64,000 nt of DNA from QUBU01 sp014337915 (GTDB lineage: Bacteria; Pseudomonadota; Gammaproteobacteria; Steroidobacterales; GCA-2729495), in NCBI GenBank assembly GCA_030263395.1, contig SZOW01000008.1, positions 1 to 64,000 of the forward strand, read 5' to 3'. Made by a program: the position numbers and the translations under genes. Below the pieces are notes generated by a model. The model saw only the letters and a list, made by a program, of their open reading frames with translations, searched no databases and was not told the DNA's origin. Below, in pieces: positions 35,411-45,177 of the stretch (position 1 is its first letter; each line of letters starts with the position of its first letter).

Positions 35411-36442
35411 CCAGGCGGCGAAGGCCGGTGGCAGCAGGATGCCGGGTGCGGCGCGGACCACTTCCGGTATCGCGCGGATCACCGGGCCTGCCACTGCGTA
35501 CTGCATCGCCTTCGAGCGGTCCGGCATGCCCTCTGGCTCCACCAGGTCGATGCGCACGTCGATGCCTGGTGCGCCGCGGATGCGGATGTTCCAGCCGTCG
35601 CCGTGGTCCCAGCCGGGTAGCGAACGGTCGGCGATCCACAGCATCTCGGTGGTGAAGAACGGCAGGCCCTTCCGGCGCCCATGCCAGCGCCAGCGGAAGT
35701 TGACCACGCCGCCGGCAGGCGCGACGCCGGCCGGCAGGGCGACATCATGGCTGGCGATGCCGAACTCGTGGTCCGGCACGATGTCGTCGAACTCCACCTT
35801 GAGCGTGTGCCCGACATAGCCAACGACTTCGGTGAATATGTGGCGGAAAACCTGCTGGATGCCGGTCTCGGCCTGGAAGGCACCGGGCGGGCGGCCGATG
35901 CCCATCAGTTCGAACAGGAAGCCGGGCGAACGTACCGCGGAGACATCGTAGATCTCCGTGAAGGTCATGCGGTCGACCTGCGTGCAGATCGTCGTCAGCG
36001 CCACCGACAGCCGCTCGGCCATGAATCCCGGGTTGATGCCGGTGCCGAACAGGGTCGACCGGCCCTGCCGGCAGGCTTCCTCGAAGCGGCCGGCGTAGGC
36101 TGCGCCATGGGCCTGCGGGTAGGTGTGGGCCGTGGTGGTGATGACGTTCTTGCCGGAACGCAGGAGGCGGAGGATATTCTCGTCGTGGATGGCGAGGGAG
36201 TCCGCTGCATTCAGTGGCGTGTAGAGCACGACGTCCGCCGGAGTCGCGACGATCTCGTCGACCGAGCGCGTGGCGCGGATGCCAGTGGGCGGCCGGCGGG
36301 CGATCTCGCCGGCGTCCTTGCCGGCCTTCACCTCCGAGTAGACCAGCAGGCCCGCCAGTTCCAGGTCCGGGTGGTCGATGACCTGGCGCAGGCAGGTCTT
36401 GCCGATAGCGCCGCTGGCCCACTGGATGACCCGGTACGTCAT
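35396..36442 (-). CDS. DapB-like NAD(P)-binding oxidoreductase
   Basis: A 348-residue protein with an N-terminal Rossmann fold of the dihydrodipicolinate reductase type (VIQWASGAIGKTCLRQVIDHPDLELAGLLVYS). The C-terminal domain resembles the amine dehydrogenase-like (2,4-diaminopentanoate dehydrogenase) family and is not DapB itself. These proteins are frequent in lipid catabolic gene clusters of actinobacteria and Proteobacteria, with unknown substrates. A palindromic operator (36507-36525) lies between it and the divergent SDR gene, so both are probably regulated together. Confidence 0.8.
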   Translation of the reverse strand: MTYRVIQWASGAIGKTCLRQVIDHPDLELAGLLVYSEVKAGKDAGEIARRPPTGIRATRSVDEIVATPADVVLYTPLNAADSLAIHDENILRLLRSGKNVITTTAHTYPQAHGAAYAGRFEEACRQGRSTLFGTGINPGFMAERLSVALTTICTQVDRMTFTEIYDVSAVRSPGFLFELMGIGRPPGAFQAETGIQQVFRHIFTEVVGYVGHTLKVEFDDIVPDHEFGIASHDVALPAGVAPAGGVVNFRWRWHGRRKGLPFFTTEMLWIADRSLPGWDHGDGWNIRIRGAPGIDVRIDLVEPEGMPDRSKAMQYAVAGPVIRAIPEVVRAAPGILLPPAFAAWSPRL

Positions 36443-36506
36443 GGTTGCTGCTCCAGCCAGCCTGCATGCCGGCGCCCCCGGGGGAACATGCCGGGCGCCA
36501 TGCCCG

Positions 36507-36525
36507 TTGTCAAATCGATTGACAA
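36507..36525. promoter_or_regulatory. palindromic operator, best copy (TTGTCAA-N5-TTGACAA)
   Basis: TTGTCAA-ATCGA-TTGACAA is a perfect 19-bp palindrome between two divergent genes (35396-36442 minus and 36583 plus). The same motif recurs in at least six other promoter regions up to 60.1 kb. It is likely bound by a TetR- or MarR-type repressor of acyl-CoA catabolism. Confidence 0.75.
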
Positions 36526-36582
36526 TCGGCCAGACTGCTTCCTATCGTCCGCGGACGCGGTTGCGGCTGCTGGAGACTGCAC

Positions 36583-37377
36583 ATGAGCGACCTGGGCGGG
36601 CGCACGGCACTGATCGTCGGTGGCTCCGCGGGGATCGGCCTGGCGATCGCCCGCGAATTCCTTGCGGCGGGCGCCAGGGTGGCGATCGTCGCGCGCCGCG
36701 AGCAACCGCTCGCTGCGGCCCGGCAGGAACTCGGTACGGCAGTCCTGGCCTATGCGGCGGATGCCAGCGACGACGCCGCGGTAGCCCGCGTCGTGGACGA
36801 CCTGGTGCGGCGTTGCGGCCGCCTCGACATACTGGTCAACAACGCTGCAGTCGACCTGCAGGCCGGGCCGCTGATCGACATGCCGGTCGCGGACTTCGAC
36901 GCGGTCATGCGGCTGAACCTGCGGGCACCGCTGCTGTGGAGCCAGTGCGCCTGGCGGGCCTCCATGAAGCTGCATGGTGGTGTGATCCTCAACATGGCCT
37001 CGCTGGGCGGCATGATGCTCTACCCGGACATGGGTGCCTACTGCGCCAGCAAGGCGGCACTGCTGCACCTCACGCGGGCGCTTGCCGCGGAGCTTGGGCC
37101 AGGAGTGCGGGTGAATGCCATCGCGCCGGGCCTCATCCGGACCGACATGTCGGTCGCCGCCTGGCGGGGTGAGCACGGTGCGCGCTTCGCGTCACGCCTG
37201 CCGCTGCAGCGCCTCGGCGAACCCGAGGATGTCGCGCGCAGCGCCCGGTTCCTGGCCAGCGACGCCGCTGCCTGGATCACCGGTGAAACGCTGACCATCG
37301 ATGGTGGGACGGCTGTCCAGCCCGGCCGTGGCCGCTCGCGTCAGGCGGACGGCGGTGGATCCGCCGGCAGCACGTAG
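36583..37377 (+). CDS. short-chain dehydrogenase/reductase
   Basis: A 264-residue classical SDR. The cofactor motif is TALIVGGSAGIGLAIA (TGxxxGxG variant GGSAGIG), NNAA follows at beta 4, and the catalytic Tyr-Lys is in YCASKAAL. It reduces or oxidises an unknown alcohol/ketone, probably in lipid catabolism. The 3' end overlaps the convergent GNAT gene by 37 bp. The shared operator at 36507 lies 58 bp upstream of the start. Confidence 0.9.
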   Translation: MSDLGGRTALIVGGSAGIGLAIAREFLAAGARVAIVARREQPLAAARQELGTAVLAYAADASDDAAVARVVDDLVRRCGRLDILVNNAAVDLQAGPLIDMPVADFDAVMRLNLRAPLLWSQCAWRASMKLHGGVILNMASLGGMMLYPDMGAYCASKAALLHLTRALAAELGPGVRVNAIAPGLIRTDMSVAAWRGEHGARFASRLPLQRLGEPEDVARSARFLASDAAAWITGETLTIDGGTAVQPGRGRSRQADGGGSAGST

Positions 37378-38114
37378 GCATCGCGCAGCAGGGCGCAGCG
37401 CACGGCAGCATGGCGCTCGCCGGCGATGCACAGCTCGCCGGGCAGGACGGCCTCGACGGCAAAGCCGAGGCGCTCGAACAACTGCATGGTGCGCACGTCA
37501 CCCTGCAGGGTCTGCGCGAAAACCTTGCCGAGGCCGAGGCTGCCAAACCCGTAGGCCAGCCAGGCACGGGCGGCCTCTTCGGCGTAGCCCTGGCGGCGTA
37601 GCCCCGGGTCGCCGACCAGCACGCGCATCTCGGCGCGCTGGTGCAGTTCATCGTGGTCGAGGTAGGCAAGAAGGACGGCTGGCCGTCCGTCGTCCAGGCA
37701 GGCGAGGCCGAAGACGTTGCGATCACAGCGCAGCAGTTCTTCGAGGTTGCGGGATTGCGGGCTGGCGGCGGACAGCAGGAAATGGGCGGCGAACAATTCC
37801 TGCAGCCAGCCGGCAACCGTGCTGAAGTGTGGATGGCTGGCATCCAGGGCGTGGATTACCAGCCGGGCGCCATGTGCGAGGCCGGCGCCAGATGGCGGTG
37901 TTGGAACGCTGCGGGTCGCCGCGGCTGTGGCTGTTGCCTTCTGACCGGGTCCGGTTGCTGCAGGCCCCGCAGCATTGCACAGCGAGAGCAGGGCGCTCGC
38001 CAGTCGCACCTGGTCGATACGGGTGAAGCCGTAGCGTGCCGCCTGCTCGAACACTGACCGGGCCAGCGTCTCGACCGTCGCGGCGGGCATCCTTGGCCGC
38101 GTTTCGTCCGACAT
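37341..38114 (-). CDS. GNAT N-acetyltransferase with N-terminal extension
   Basis: A 257-residue protein. The C-terminal ~160 residues form a GNAT fold (EMRVLVGDPGLRRQGYAEEAARAWLAYGF, the acetyl-CoA loop as R-R-x-G-Y-A) followed by LFERLGFAVEAVLPGEL. The N-terminal ~90 residues are helical and Ala-rich and not recognised. It may modify a protein or small amine. Its end overlaps the SDR gene convergently by 37 bp. Confidence 0.82.
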   Translation of the reverse strand: MSDETRPRMPAATVETLARSVFEQAARYGFTRIDQVRLASALLSLCNAAGPAATGPGQKATATAAATRSVPTPPSGAGLAHGARLVIHALDASHPHFSTVAGWLQELFAAHFLLSAASPQSRNLEELLRCDRNVFGLACLDDGRPAVLLAYLDHDELHQRAEMRVLVGDPGLRRQGYAEEAARAWLAYGFGSLGLGKVFAQTLQGDVRTMQLFERLGFAVEAVLPGELCIAGERHAAVRCALLRDAYVLPADPPPSA

Positions 38115-38130
38115 GGGGTCGCGCCGGCGC

Positions 38131-38784
38131 CTAGAACGAGCGCGCCGCCGCGCGTGCCTCCTCGATCCTGCCCTGGAGCAGTGCCGTCACTTCGCCGGGT
38201 ACCGGGTGTGCCGTCGGCTGGACGCGGATCACGCGGATGTCCCCGAAGTCCATCCAGCGCGCGACATGCTCCAGGTAGGCCTGCAGGAAGTCGGTCTTGG
38301 TGCCGCCGTCGGCACGGGGAAATCCCGGTGCGTAGGCGCTGCCGCTGGCAATGATCAGCTGCAGCGGCTTGCCGCCCATCTTGCCGACGTACTCCCCGCG
38401 CCGGTTGACGTAGAAGGTCAGGCCCGGCTGCAGGATGACATCCAGGTAGTGCTTGAGCCGGTAGGGCAGGGAGAAGTTCCACATCGGCGTGGAGATCAGC
38501 ACCTTGTCGGCCGCCTTCAGGCGCTCGATCTCAGTGATGACGCCGGCCCACTTGCCAACCGGCGCCACGCCCGGCTCGCCGCGCATCAGCAGCGAAATGT
38601 GCTGCATCTTCTGCGCGGCAGCCTCGGCATCGAATTCCGGCAGCGCATGCTCGAACAGGCGCAGCTGCTCGACCTCGTCCTGCGGGTGGCTGTGGCGGTA
38701 CTCGTCGACGAAAGCGGCCGCGATGCGCGCCGAGAACGACTCGGAACCCCGCGGACTCGCCTCGATGTGCAGCAGCCTGGCCAC
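38131..38784 (-). CDS. azoR: FMN-dependent NADH-azoreductase
   Basis: A 217-residue flavodoxin-like protein. IEASPRGSESFS binds the FMN phosphate, PMWNFSLPYRLKHYLDVILQPGLTF is the AzoR signature, and SGSAYAPG is near the isoalloxazine site. It reduces quinones and azo compounds with NADH. It stands between the GNAT gene and fadJ on the same strand, with a 16-bp gap to GNAT. Confidence 0.92.
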   Translation of the reverse strand: MARLLHIEASPRGSESFSARIAAAFVDEYRHSHPQDEVEQLRLFEHALPEFDAEAAAQKMQHISLLMRGEPGVAPVGKWAGVITEIERLKAADKVLISTPMWNFSLPYRLKHYLDVILQPGLTFYVNRRGEYVGKMGGKPLQLIIASGSAYAPGFPRADGGTKTDFLQAYLEHVARWMDFGDIRVIRVQPTAHPVPGEVTALLQGRIEEARAAARSF

Positions 38785-38801
38785 GCCTGGTGCAGCCGCC
38801 C

Positions 38802-40979
38802 TCAGTCTGCGTCGGCGGGGAAGTAGCGCTCGCCGCGGCTAGCCATGCGCCGCAGGCCTTCGGTCGGCGTGAAGCGGGGTCCGTAGGCCTTTGCCATGCG
38901 ATCGCACTCCGCGACGAAGGCTGCGGCGCCGACGGTGTCGATCAGCGACAGCGTGCCGCCGGTCCAGGACGGGAAGCCCCAGCCGAGGATGGAGCCGATA
39001 TCGGCATCCGCCGGTGCGGTGATCACGCCCTCTTCATGGCAGCGCGCGGTCTCCAGCGCCTGGATGTACAGGATGCGGCGCTTGACCTCGGCAACATCCG
39101 GCTGCACGGCCGCGCGCGGGTAGAGTTTCGCGAGCCCGGGCCACAGCTGCTTCTTCTGTCCCTTGGGGTAGTCGTAAAAGCCGCTGCCCTGGCGACGGCC
39201 CGGGCGTTTCTGGCGGTCCACCATCTCGTGCACGACGTCGATGGCCGATGGTGCCTTGTAGGCTGGACCGAGGTCGATCTGCGTCTGGCGGTCCACCTTG
39301 TGGATCAGCTCGATGGTCACTTCGTCGCTGACCGCGAGCGGTCCCACCGCCATGCCGGCCTGCACGGCGGCGTTCTCGATCAGTGCCGGGTTGACGCCAT
39401 CCTTCAGCAGCGCCATGCCCTCGTTGGTGTAGGTGGCGAAGACACGGCTGGTGTAGAAGCTGCGGCTGTCGTGCACCACGATCGGTGTCTTGCGGATCTG
39501 GCGCACGAAGTCCAGCGCCCGGGCCAGCGCCTCCTCGGAGGTCTGCTTGCCGAGGATGACCTCCACCAGCGGCATGCGGTCCACCGGCGAGAAGAAATGC
39601 AGGCCGATGAATGACGCCGGCCGCTTCGACATCTCCGCCAGGCCGGTGATCGGCAGCGTCGAGGTGTTCGAGGCGAAGATCGCCGTTGCCGGCAGCACCT
39701 GCTCGGCCTGGCCGATGACCTGGCGCTTGATCTCCCGGTCCTCGAAGACCGCTTCGATCACCAGGTCGCAGCCTTCCAGGTCGCGATACGAGGTGGTCGG
39801 CTGGATGCAGCCGAGCAGGGCCTCGGCCGCCGCGGCGGTGGTGCGGGACTTCTCCAGCGCCTTCTGGGTCAGCTTGCGGGAATAGTCCTTGCCACGCTCG
39901 GCCTCCTCGCTGCTGCGGTCGAGGAGCACGGTGCGGATGCCGGCGGCGGCGCTGCAGTAGGCAATGCCGGCGCCCATCATGCCGGCGCCGAGGATGCCGA
40001 GTTTGCTCACCTTGCTGGCCGGCACCCCGGCCGGCCGGCGCACCAGCTTGTCGGCGGCCTGCTTGTTGACGAACAGGGTGCGCGTCATGTTGCGCGCCAC
40101 CGGTCCGGCCACCAGCTGCGTGAAGTAGCGCGATTCGATGCGCAGGCCGGCGTCGATCGGCACCGTCGTGCCCTCGTAGACCGCAGCGAGGATCGCCATG
40201 GGGGCGGGATAGTTGTCGCCACCGGCGGCCTTGCCGGTGAGCGCCGTGGCCACGGTGAACAGCTGCGCCGAAGCGGGATTCTCGAAGCCGGTGCCGCCCG
40301 GAATGCGGAACCCGCGCTTGTCCCAAGGCTGAACCGGCTCGGGGCCGGACTGCAGCCAGCGCAGCGCCGCGGCCCTGAGCTCGCTCGCGTCGACGACTTC
40401 GTCGATGACACCGAGGGCCAGCGCCTCGTCCACGGAGAGGTGATTGCCCCTGGTCAGCAGTTCCAGTGCCTTCTGCACGCCGATCAGCCGCGGCAGCCGC
40501 TGGGTGCCACCGCCGCCGGGCAGCAGCCCGAGGGTGACTTCCGGCAGGCCGAGCCTGGTTTTCGGCAGGCGCGCGGCAATGCGGTGGTGGCAGGCGAGGC
40601 AGACCTCGAGCCCGCCGCCGAGCGCCGTACCGTTGATGGCGGCGACCACCGGCTTGCCGCTGGTCTCCAGGCGGCGCAGCACGCGGTTGACCGTCGAGTG
40701 GGTGGCGTGGATCTCCGCGACCGGGCGGCCGCGGGTCATCTCCTGCAGCATCCACTTGAGGTCCGCACCGGCCACGAAGTCGGACTTGCCCGAGGTGATG
40801 ATCGCGCCCTTGATGCGGGCGTCCGTCGCCACGGTCTCGACCAGCGCCTGCAGGCAGGCGGTGAAGGCGGGATCCATGACGTTCATCGGCTTGCCGGGGA
40901 CGTCGATGGTCAGCGTCGCGATGCCGGCGGCATCGACTTCGAGGCGGATCGGCTCGTTCATGTTGGTCTTCTGCCCCAT
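38802..40979 (-). CDS. fadJ: multifunctional enoyl-CoA hydratase / 3-hydroxyacyl-CoA dehydrogenase
   Basis: About 725 residues. The N-terminal crotonase domain has GTALGGGLEVCLACHHRIA and LGLLPGGGGTQRLPRL; the C-terminal NAD domain has GAGMMGAGIAY and the 3HCDH helical domain (SPVDRMPLVEVI). It catalyses the hydration and oxidation steps of beta-oxidation and pairs with the thiolase gene 2 bp upstream, as in fadIJ or fadBA. The start could also be the ATG at 40961. The pair is under the operator at 42246. Confidence 0.93.
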   Translation of the reverse strand: MGQKTNMNEPIRLEVDAAGIATLTIDVPGKPMNVMDPAFTACLQALVETVATDARIKGAIITSGKSDFVAGADLKWMLQEMTRGRPVAEIHATHSTVNRVLRRLETSGKPVVAAINGTALGGGLEVCLACHHRIAARLPKTRLGLPEVTLGLLPGGGGTQRLPRLIGVQKALELLTRGNHLSVDEALALGVIDEVVDASELRAAALRWLQSGPEPVQPWDKRGFRIPGGTGFENPASAQLFTVATALTGKAAGGDNYPAPMAILAAVYEGTTVPIDAGLRIESRYFTQLVAGPVARNMTRTLFVNKQAADKLVRRPAGVPASKVSKLGILGAGMMGAGIAYCSAAAGIRTVLLDRSSEEAERGKDYSRKLTQKALEKSRTTAAAAEALLGCIQPTTSYRDLEGCDLVIEAVFEDREIKRQVIGQAEQVLPATAIFASNTSTLPITGLAEMSKRPASFIGLHFFSPVDRMPLVEVILGKQTSEEALARALDFVRQIRKTPIVVHDSRSFYTSRVFATYTNEGMALLKDGVNPALIENAAVQAGMAVGPLAVSDEVTIELIHKVDRQTQIDLGPAYKAPSAIDVVHEMVDRQKRPGRRQGSGFYDYPKGQKKQLWPGLAKLYPRAAVQPDVAEVKRRILYIQALETARCHEEGVITAPADADIGSILGWGFPSWTGGTLSLIDTVGAAAFVAECDRMAKAYGPRFTPTEGLRRMASRGERYFPADAD

Positions 40980-40981
40980 GT

Positions 40982-42190
40982 TCAGACACGCTCGATGATG
41001 GTGGCGGTGCCCATGCCGGCACCGACGCACAGCGTGATCAGTGCGGTGCGCAGGTTGCGGCGCTCGAGTTCGTCGATCGCGGTACCGAGGATCATGGCAC
41101 CGGTCGCGCCGAGCGGGTGGCCCAGGGCGATGGCGCCGCCATTGACGTTGACTTTGTCGGGCGCCACGTCCAGTGCCTGCATGAAGCGGATCACCACCGC
41201 CGCGAATGCCTCGTTGACCTCGAACAGGTCGATGTCGCCGATCTTCATACCGCAGCGCTTCAGGACCTTCTCGGTCGCCGGAGCCGGGCCGGTCAGCATG
41301 ATGGTCGGCTCGGTGCCGGTCGAGGCGAAGCCGACGATCCGCGCCCGCGGCTTCAGCCCCAGTGCCTTGCCGATCTCACGGTTGCCGATCAGCGTGGCGG
41401 CCGCGCCATCGACGATGCCGCTGGAATTGCCGGCATGGTGGATGTGGTCGATGCGCTCCACCTCCGGGTAGCGTTGCAGGGCGATGGCGTCGAAGGCGAA
41501 GTCCTCACCCATGCGTTCGAAGGAGGGCTTGAGGCCGGCGAGTTCTTCCGCGGTCGTGGCGGGACGCATGTACTCGTCACGATCGAGCACCGTCATGCCG
41601 AGCTGGTCCACCACCGGCACGATGGAACGGGAGAACAGGCCCTGCTCCCAGGCCCGCGCCGCGCGGCGCTGGCTTTCCACGGCGAAGGCATCCGCCGCCT
41701 GCCGGGAAATACCATAGAGCGTTGCCAGCAGGTCGGCGCTGATGCCCTGGGGGATGTAGCGGGTGCGGTGTGCCACCTGCGGGTCGGCGGCCCAGGCGCC
41801 GCCATCGGAACCCATGGACACCCGCGACAGCGATTCGACGCCGCCGCCGATGCACAGGTCCGACTGCCCGGCCATGATCTGCGCGGCAGCGGTGTTCACC
41901 GCCTCCAGACCCGAGGCGCAGAAGCGGTTGAGCTGCTTGCCCGGCACATTGATGGCGTAATCGGCATTGAGCGTGGCGACGCGGGCGATGTTCGCGCCCT
42001 GCTCGCCGATGGGTGTCACGCAACCCAGCACGACGTCGTCCACGCGACTGGTGTCGAGCCCGTTGCGATCGCGGATGGCGCGCAGCACCTGCGTCGCCAG
42101 CTCGATGGACGTGATCTCGTGCAGGCTGCCATTGGGCTTGCCACGGCCGCGCGGTGTGCGCACGTGGTCGTAGATGAAGGCGTCGGTCAT
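40982..42190 (-). CDS. acetyl-CoA acyltransferase (3-ketoacyl-CoA thiolase)
   Basis: A 402-residue thiolase. The nucleophile is C91 (LNRFCASGLEA), NEAFAAVV and GGAIALGHPLGATG carry the histidine, and CVGAGMG has the second catalytic cysteine. It performs the final cleavage step of beta-oxidation. It is the upstream gene of the thiolase-fadJ operon. A palindromic operator lies 56-74 bp upstream of the start. Confidence 0.95.
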   Translation of the reverse strand: MTDAFIYDHVRTPRGRGKPNGSLHEITSIELATQVLRAIRDRNGLDTSRVDDVVLGCVTPIGEQGANIARVATLNADYAINVPGKQLNRFCASGLEAVNTAAAQIMAGQSDLCIGGGVESLSRVSMGSDGGAWAADPQVAHRTRYIPQGISADLLATLYGISRQAADAFAVESQRRAARAWEQGLFSRSIVPVVDQLGMTVLDRDEYMRPATTAEELAGLKPSFERMGEDFAFDAIALQRYPEVERIDHIHHAGNSSGIVDGAAATLIGNREIGKALGLKPRARIVGFASTGTEPTIMLTGPAPATEKVLKRCGMKIGDIDLFEVNEAFAAVVIRFMQALDVAPDKVNVNGGAIALGHPLGATGAMILGTAIDELERRNLRTALITLCVGAGMGTATIIERV

Positions 42191-42245
42191 CCCCGTGATC
42201 TCCGGTCTGCGGAAGGGCGGCGGCCAGGCGGTTGCGCCGCTGCGG

Positions 42246-42264
42246 TAGTCAACCGTCTTGACAT
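42246..42264. promoter_or_regulatory. palindromic operator in front of thiolase-fadJ
   Basis: TAGTCAA-CCGTC-TTGACAT keeps the GTCAA-N5-TTGAC core exactly. It shares the extended flank TTGACATGCTAG with the copy at 60058. It lies 56 bp upstream of the thiolase start. Confidence 0.7.
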
Positions 42265-42337
42265 GCTAGCCGAGGCCGGCGCACTGCGTCCAGTGGCGCC
42301 CGGCGGCCAGGGCAGGCAGCCGCCAGGCTCGTTGAGG

Positions 42338-42356
42338 CTGTCAATGTAATTGCCTA
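42338..42356. promoter_or_regulatory. palindromic operator copy, one mismatch
   Basis: CTGTCAA-TGTAA-TTGCCTA has one mismatch in the core (TTGCC). It is upstream of the metallo-hydrolase gene at 42410 and shares a divergent promoter region with the copy at 42246. Confidence 0.5.
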
Positions 42357-42409
42357 GAATGCCGGTCCAGGGCGCGACCATGCGCCGCCGGATCCTTCCC
42401 CTCCCGCCC

Positions 42410-43474
42410 ATGGCCGACAGTCGTATGCATACAACCAGCAGCACGACGCAGCCCGCCGCCATTGCCTTCCCGCACGAAGCCTGGCCGGGACCCGGCGAGG
42501 CGGTGGCAGTGGCCTCCGGGGTCTACTGGTTGCGGATGCCGCTGCCGTTCGTCCTCAACCACATCAACCTGTGGCTGCTGGCGGACGGGGACGGCTGGAC
42601 CATCGTCGATTCCGGCGTGGATACGGCGCAGATTCGCGACCTCTGGCAACAGCTGCACGCTGCTGCGATGGGTGGCAGGCCCGTGCGGCGCCTGATCGTC
42701 ACCCATTTCCATCCCGACCATTTCGGCCTGGCCGCCTGGCTGGTGGAGCACTTCGGCTGTGAGCTGTGGATGACGGCGCCCGAGTTCCACATGGCCGAAC
42801 ATGCCATTGCCGACGACAGCTTCGACACCGACGGCAGCCGGCTGGCGTTCTTTCGCCACCACGGCCTGCGCGGCGAGCGGCTCAAGGCACTGCAGTCCTG
42901 GGGAGGGACCTACCGGCGCGCCATCTCCGGACTGCCTGTGGGATTCAGCCCGCTGCAGGATGGCGCCGTGCTCGCGATCGGTGGCCGCGACTGGCGCGTG
43001 ATCACCGGCCAGGGGCATTCGCCAGACCATGCCACACTGCATTGCCCGGAACTCGACCTGCTCATTTCCGGCGACCACATCCTGCCGGCCATCACCCCGC
43101 ATATCGGCGTGTGGCACTTCGAGCCCGATGCCGACCCGATCCGCCTCTACCTGGCGTCCCTCGAGCGCTTCGCCGGCCTGCCGGCCACCACGCTGGTACT
43201 GCCCGCGCACGGCCTGCCGTTCACCGGCCTGCAGCCGCGCCTGGAGGCACTCGCCCGCCACCATGCGGAGCGCTTCGAGCTGTTGCTGAGCAGCTGCGCC
43301 GAGCCGCGCACCGCAGCCGATGTCCTGGCGTCGATGTTCCGCCGCCGCCTGAACCCGCACCAGCTGTACTTCGCGATGAGCGAGGCGATCGCACACCTCA
43401 ACTACCTGCTCTGCGGCGGCCAGCTGGTGCGCGAGCGCGACCAGGGCGGAACCCTGCGCTTCCACCGGCCCTGA
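42410..43474 (+). CDS. MBL-fold metallo-hydrolase
   Basis: About 354 residues. The metal motif is THFHPDHFG (HxHxDH), with a further His in GHSPDHATL and an Asp/His in LISGDHILP. A C-terminal helical domain of ~80 residues (SCAEPRTAADVLASMFRRRLNPHQLY) is typical of the group annotated in fatty acid or xenobiotic catabolic clusters. Hydrolysed substrate is unknown. The start is uncertain (ATGs at 42380, 42410 and 42425). Confidence 0.88.
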   Translation: MADSRMHTTSSTTQPAAIAFPHEAWPGPGEAVAVASGVYWLRMPLPFVLNHINLWLLADGDGWTIVDSGVDTAQIRDLWQQLHAAAMGGRPVRRLIVTHFHPDHFGLAAWLVEHFGCELWMTAPEFHMAEHAIADDSFDTDGSRLAFFRHHGLRGERLKALQSWGGTYRRAISGLPVGFSPLQDGAVLAIGGRDWRVITGQGHSPDHATLHCPELDLLISGDHILPAITPHIGVWHFEPDADPIRLYLASLERFAGLPATTLVLPAHGLPFTGLQPRLEALARHHAERFELLLSSCAEPRTAADVLASMFRRRLNPHQLYFAMSEAIAHLNYLLCGGQLVRERDQGGTLRFHRP

Positions 43475-43602
43475 GGGTCCGCGGTACGGCCAGCCGTGGC
43501 GACGGGGTGGCTGTACATGGCAACCGACATGACTTTCAATAACCTGAAGTGAATTTCGGCTGCCTGCCTCTGGCTGCAGCCGGCAGGACGGAATCGCAGG
43601 AC

Positions 43603-45165
43603 ATGTACTCGTTTGCCAACATGCTGCGGCGTGCGGTGCTGGTCAATCGCCACGGCATCGCCACCCGCTTCGAGGGCCGCCAGACCAGCTGGGCGGAGAC
43701 TCTGGAGCGCGTGCAGCGGCTGGCCTCGGCGTTGCAGCGGCTGGGGATCGGTCCCGGCGACCGCGTGGCGATCCTGGCGGGCAACAGCGACCTCTACGTC
43801 GAGCTGCTGTTTGCCATTCCCTGGGCGGGCGGTGTCGTCGTGCCCATCAACACCCGCCTCGCCAGCGAGGAAATCGCCCACTGCCTGGCTGACTCCGGCA
43901 GCCGCCTGCTGATCGTCGACGACGGCTTCCTGCGTGCTGCCAGGCAGTTGCACGCCCTGGCGCCGGAGCTGGCCCAGCTCGTCTACGCCGGCCACGCCGC
44001 CGGTGCCGCCGCGGACTGCGTGAACCTGGATGCGCTGCTTGCCAGCTGCGGGCCCGTGGCGGATGCCGGGCGCGGCGGCACCGACCTCTTCGCGCTGTAC
44101 TACACCGGCGGCACGACCGGGCGCTCCAGGGGCGCGATGCTGACCCACCAGGGGATGATCACCAACACCCTGCAGTGGATCTTCGAGATTGGTGTCGGGC
44201 GCGATGACCTGCTGCTGGTGGTCGCGCCCATGTTCCACCTGGTTGGTGGACTGAACGCGATCGCGGCAGCGGCGCTCGGCGCCGGCCTGTACCTGATGCC
44301 GCGCTTCGAGCCACGCGCGGTGCTGCAGGCGATCGAGAGGGAGCGGGTGACCAAGGCCGCGCTGGTGCCGACCATGATCAATGCGATCGTCGCGCATCCC
44401 GACATCGCGAAGTTCGACCTCTCCAGCCTGCGCCGCATTTCCTACGGCGGCTCGCCGATTTCGGAAACGCTGTTGCGCCGTACCCTCGAGGTGCTGCCGC
44501 AGGCGCTGCTGTACCAGGTCTATGGCCAGACCGAGGGCGGGCCGAATATTTCCGTGCTGAAGCCGGAGGACCATCGTATTGCTGCGGATGGCGGCAGCCG
44601 CCTGGGATCGGCCGGGCAACCGATCATTGGTACCGAGGTGGTGATCCTGGACAAGGATGAAGCCGTGCTCGCCGCCGGGGAAGTCGGCGAGATCTGCGTG
44701 CGTGGCCTCACGGTGTCGCCCGGCTACTGGAACCTGCCGGAGGAAACGGCCCATGCCCAGCGCGGCGGCTGGCTGCACACCGGGGATGCGGGATACCTCG
44801 ATGCCGACGGCTATCTCTACATCGTCGACCGCATCAAGGACATGATCATCACGGGTGGAGAGAACGTGTACTGCCAGGAGGTCGAGAATATCCTGTATGC
44901 CCATCCGGCAGTGGCCGAATGCGCCGTGTTCGGCATCCCCGACGAGCGCTGGGGCGAGCGCGTGCATGCCGTGGTGCGCCTGCGCGAGGGCTGCAGCGCC
45001 AGTGAAGACGAACTCATCGCGCACTGCCGCCGGCACCTGGCACCCTACAAGTGCATCCGCAGCGTCGATTTCCGCAGCGAGCCGTTGCCGCTCAGCGGTG
45101 CCAACAAGATCCTGAAGCGCGACCTGCGGGCGGCCTACTGGCAGTCGCGATCCCGGGCGGTCTGA
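43603..45165 (+). CDS. AMP-dependent acyl-CoA synthetase
   Basis: A 520-residue ANL ligase. The phosphate loop is YTGGTTGRSRGAM, the adenine region YGQTEGGP, the ribose motif HTGDAGYLDADGYLYIVDR, and the C-terminal catalytic Lys is in GANKILKRDLR. It activates a carboxylic acid, probably a fatty or cyclic acid, to the CoA ester. The ATG at 43603 has AGGA upstream. It is oriented with the metallo-hydrolase gene and probably in the same transcription unit. Confidence 0.92.
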   Translation: MYSFANMLRRAVLVNRHGIATRFEGRQTSWAETLERVQRLASALQRLGIGPGDRVAILAGNSDLYVELLFAIPWAGGVVVPINTRLASEEIAHCLADSGSRLLIVDDGFLRAARQLHALAPELAQLVYAGHAAGAAADCVNLDALLASCGPVADAGRGGTDLFALYYTGGTTGRSRGAMLTHQGMITNTLQWIFEIGVGRDDLLLVVAPMFHLVGGLNAIAAAALGAGLYLMPRFEPRAVLQAIERERVTKAALVPTMINAIVAHPDIAKFDLSSLRRISYGGSPISETLLRRTLEVLPQALLYQVYGQTEGGPNISVLKPEDHRIAADGGSRLGSAGQPIIGTEVVILDKDEAVLAAGEVGEICVRGLTVSPGYWNLPEETAHAQRGGWLHTGDAGYLDADGYLYIVDRIKDMIITGGENVYCQEVENILYAHPAVAECAVFGIPDERWGERVHAVVRLREGCSASEDELIAHCRRHLAPYKCIRSVDFRSEPLPLSGANKILKRDLRAAYWQSRSRAV

Positions 45166-45177
45166 GGCCGGCGGGCC

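Noticed and set aside
35396..36442. DapB (dihydrodipicolinate reductase)
   Set aside because: Only the N-terminal Rossmann part resembles DapB; the C-terminal domain is different and the gene lies in a lipid catabolic setting.
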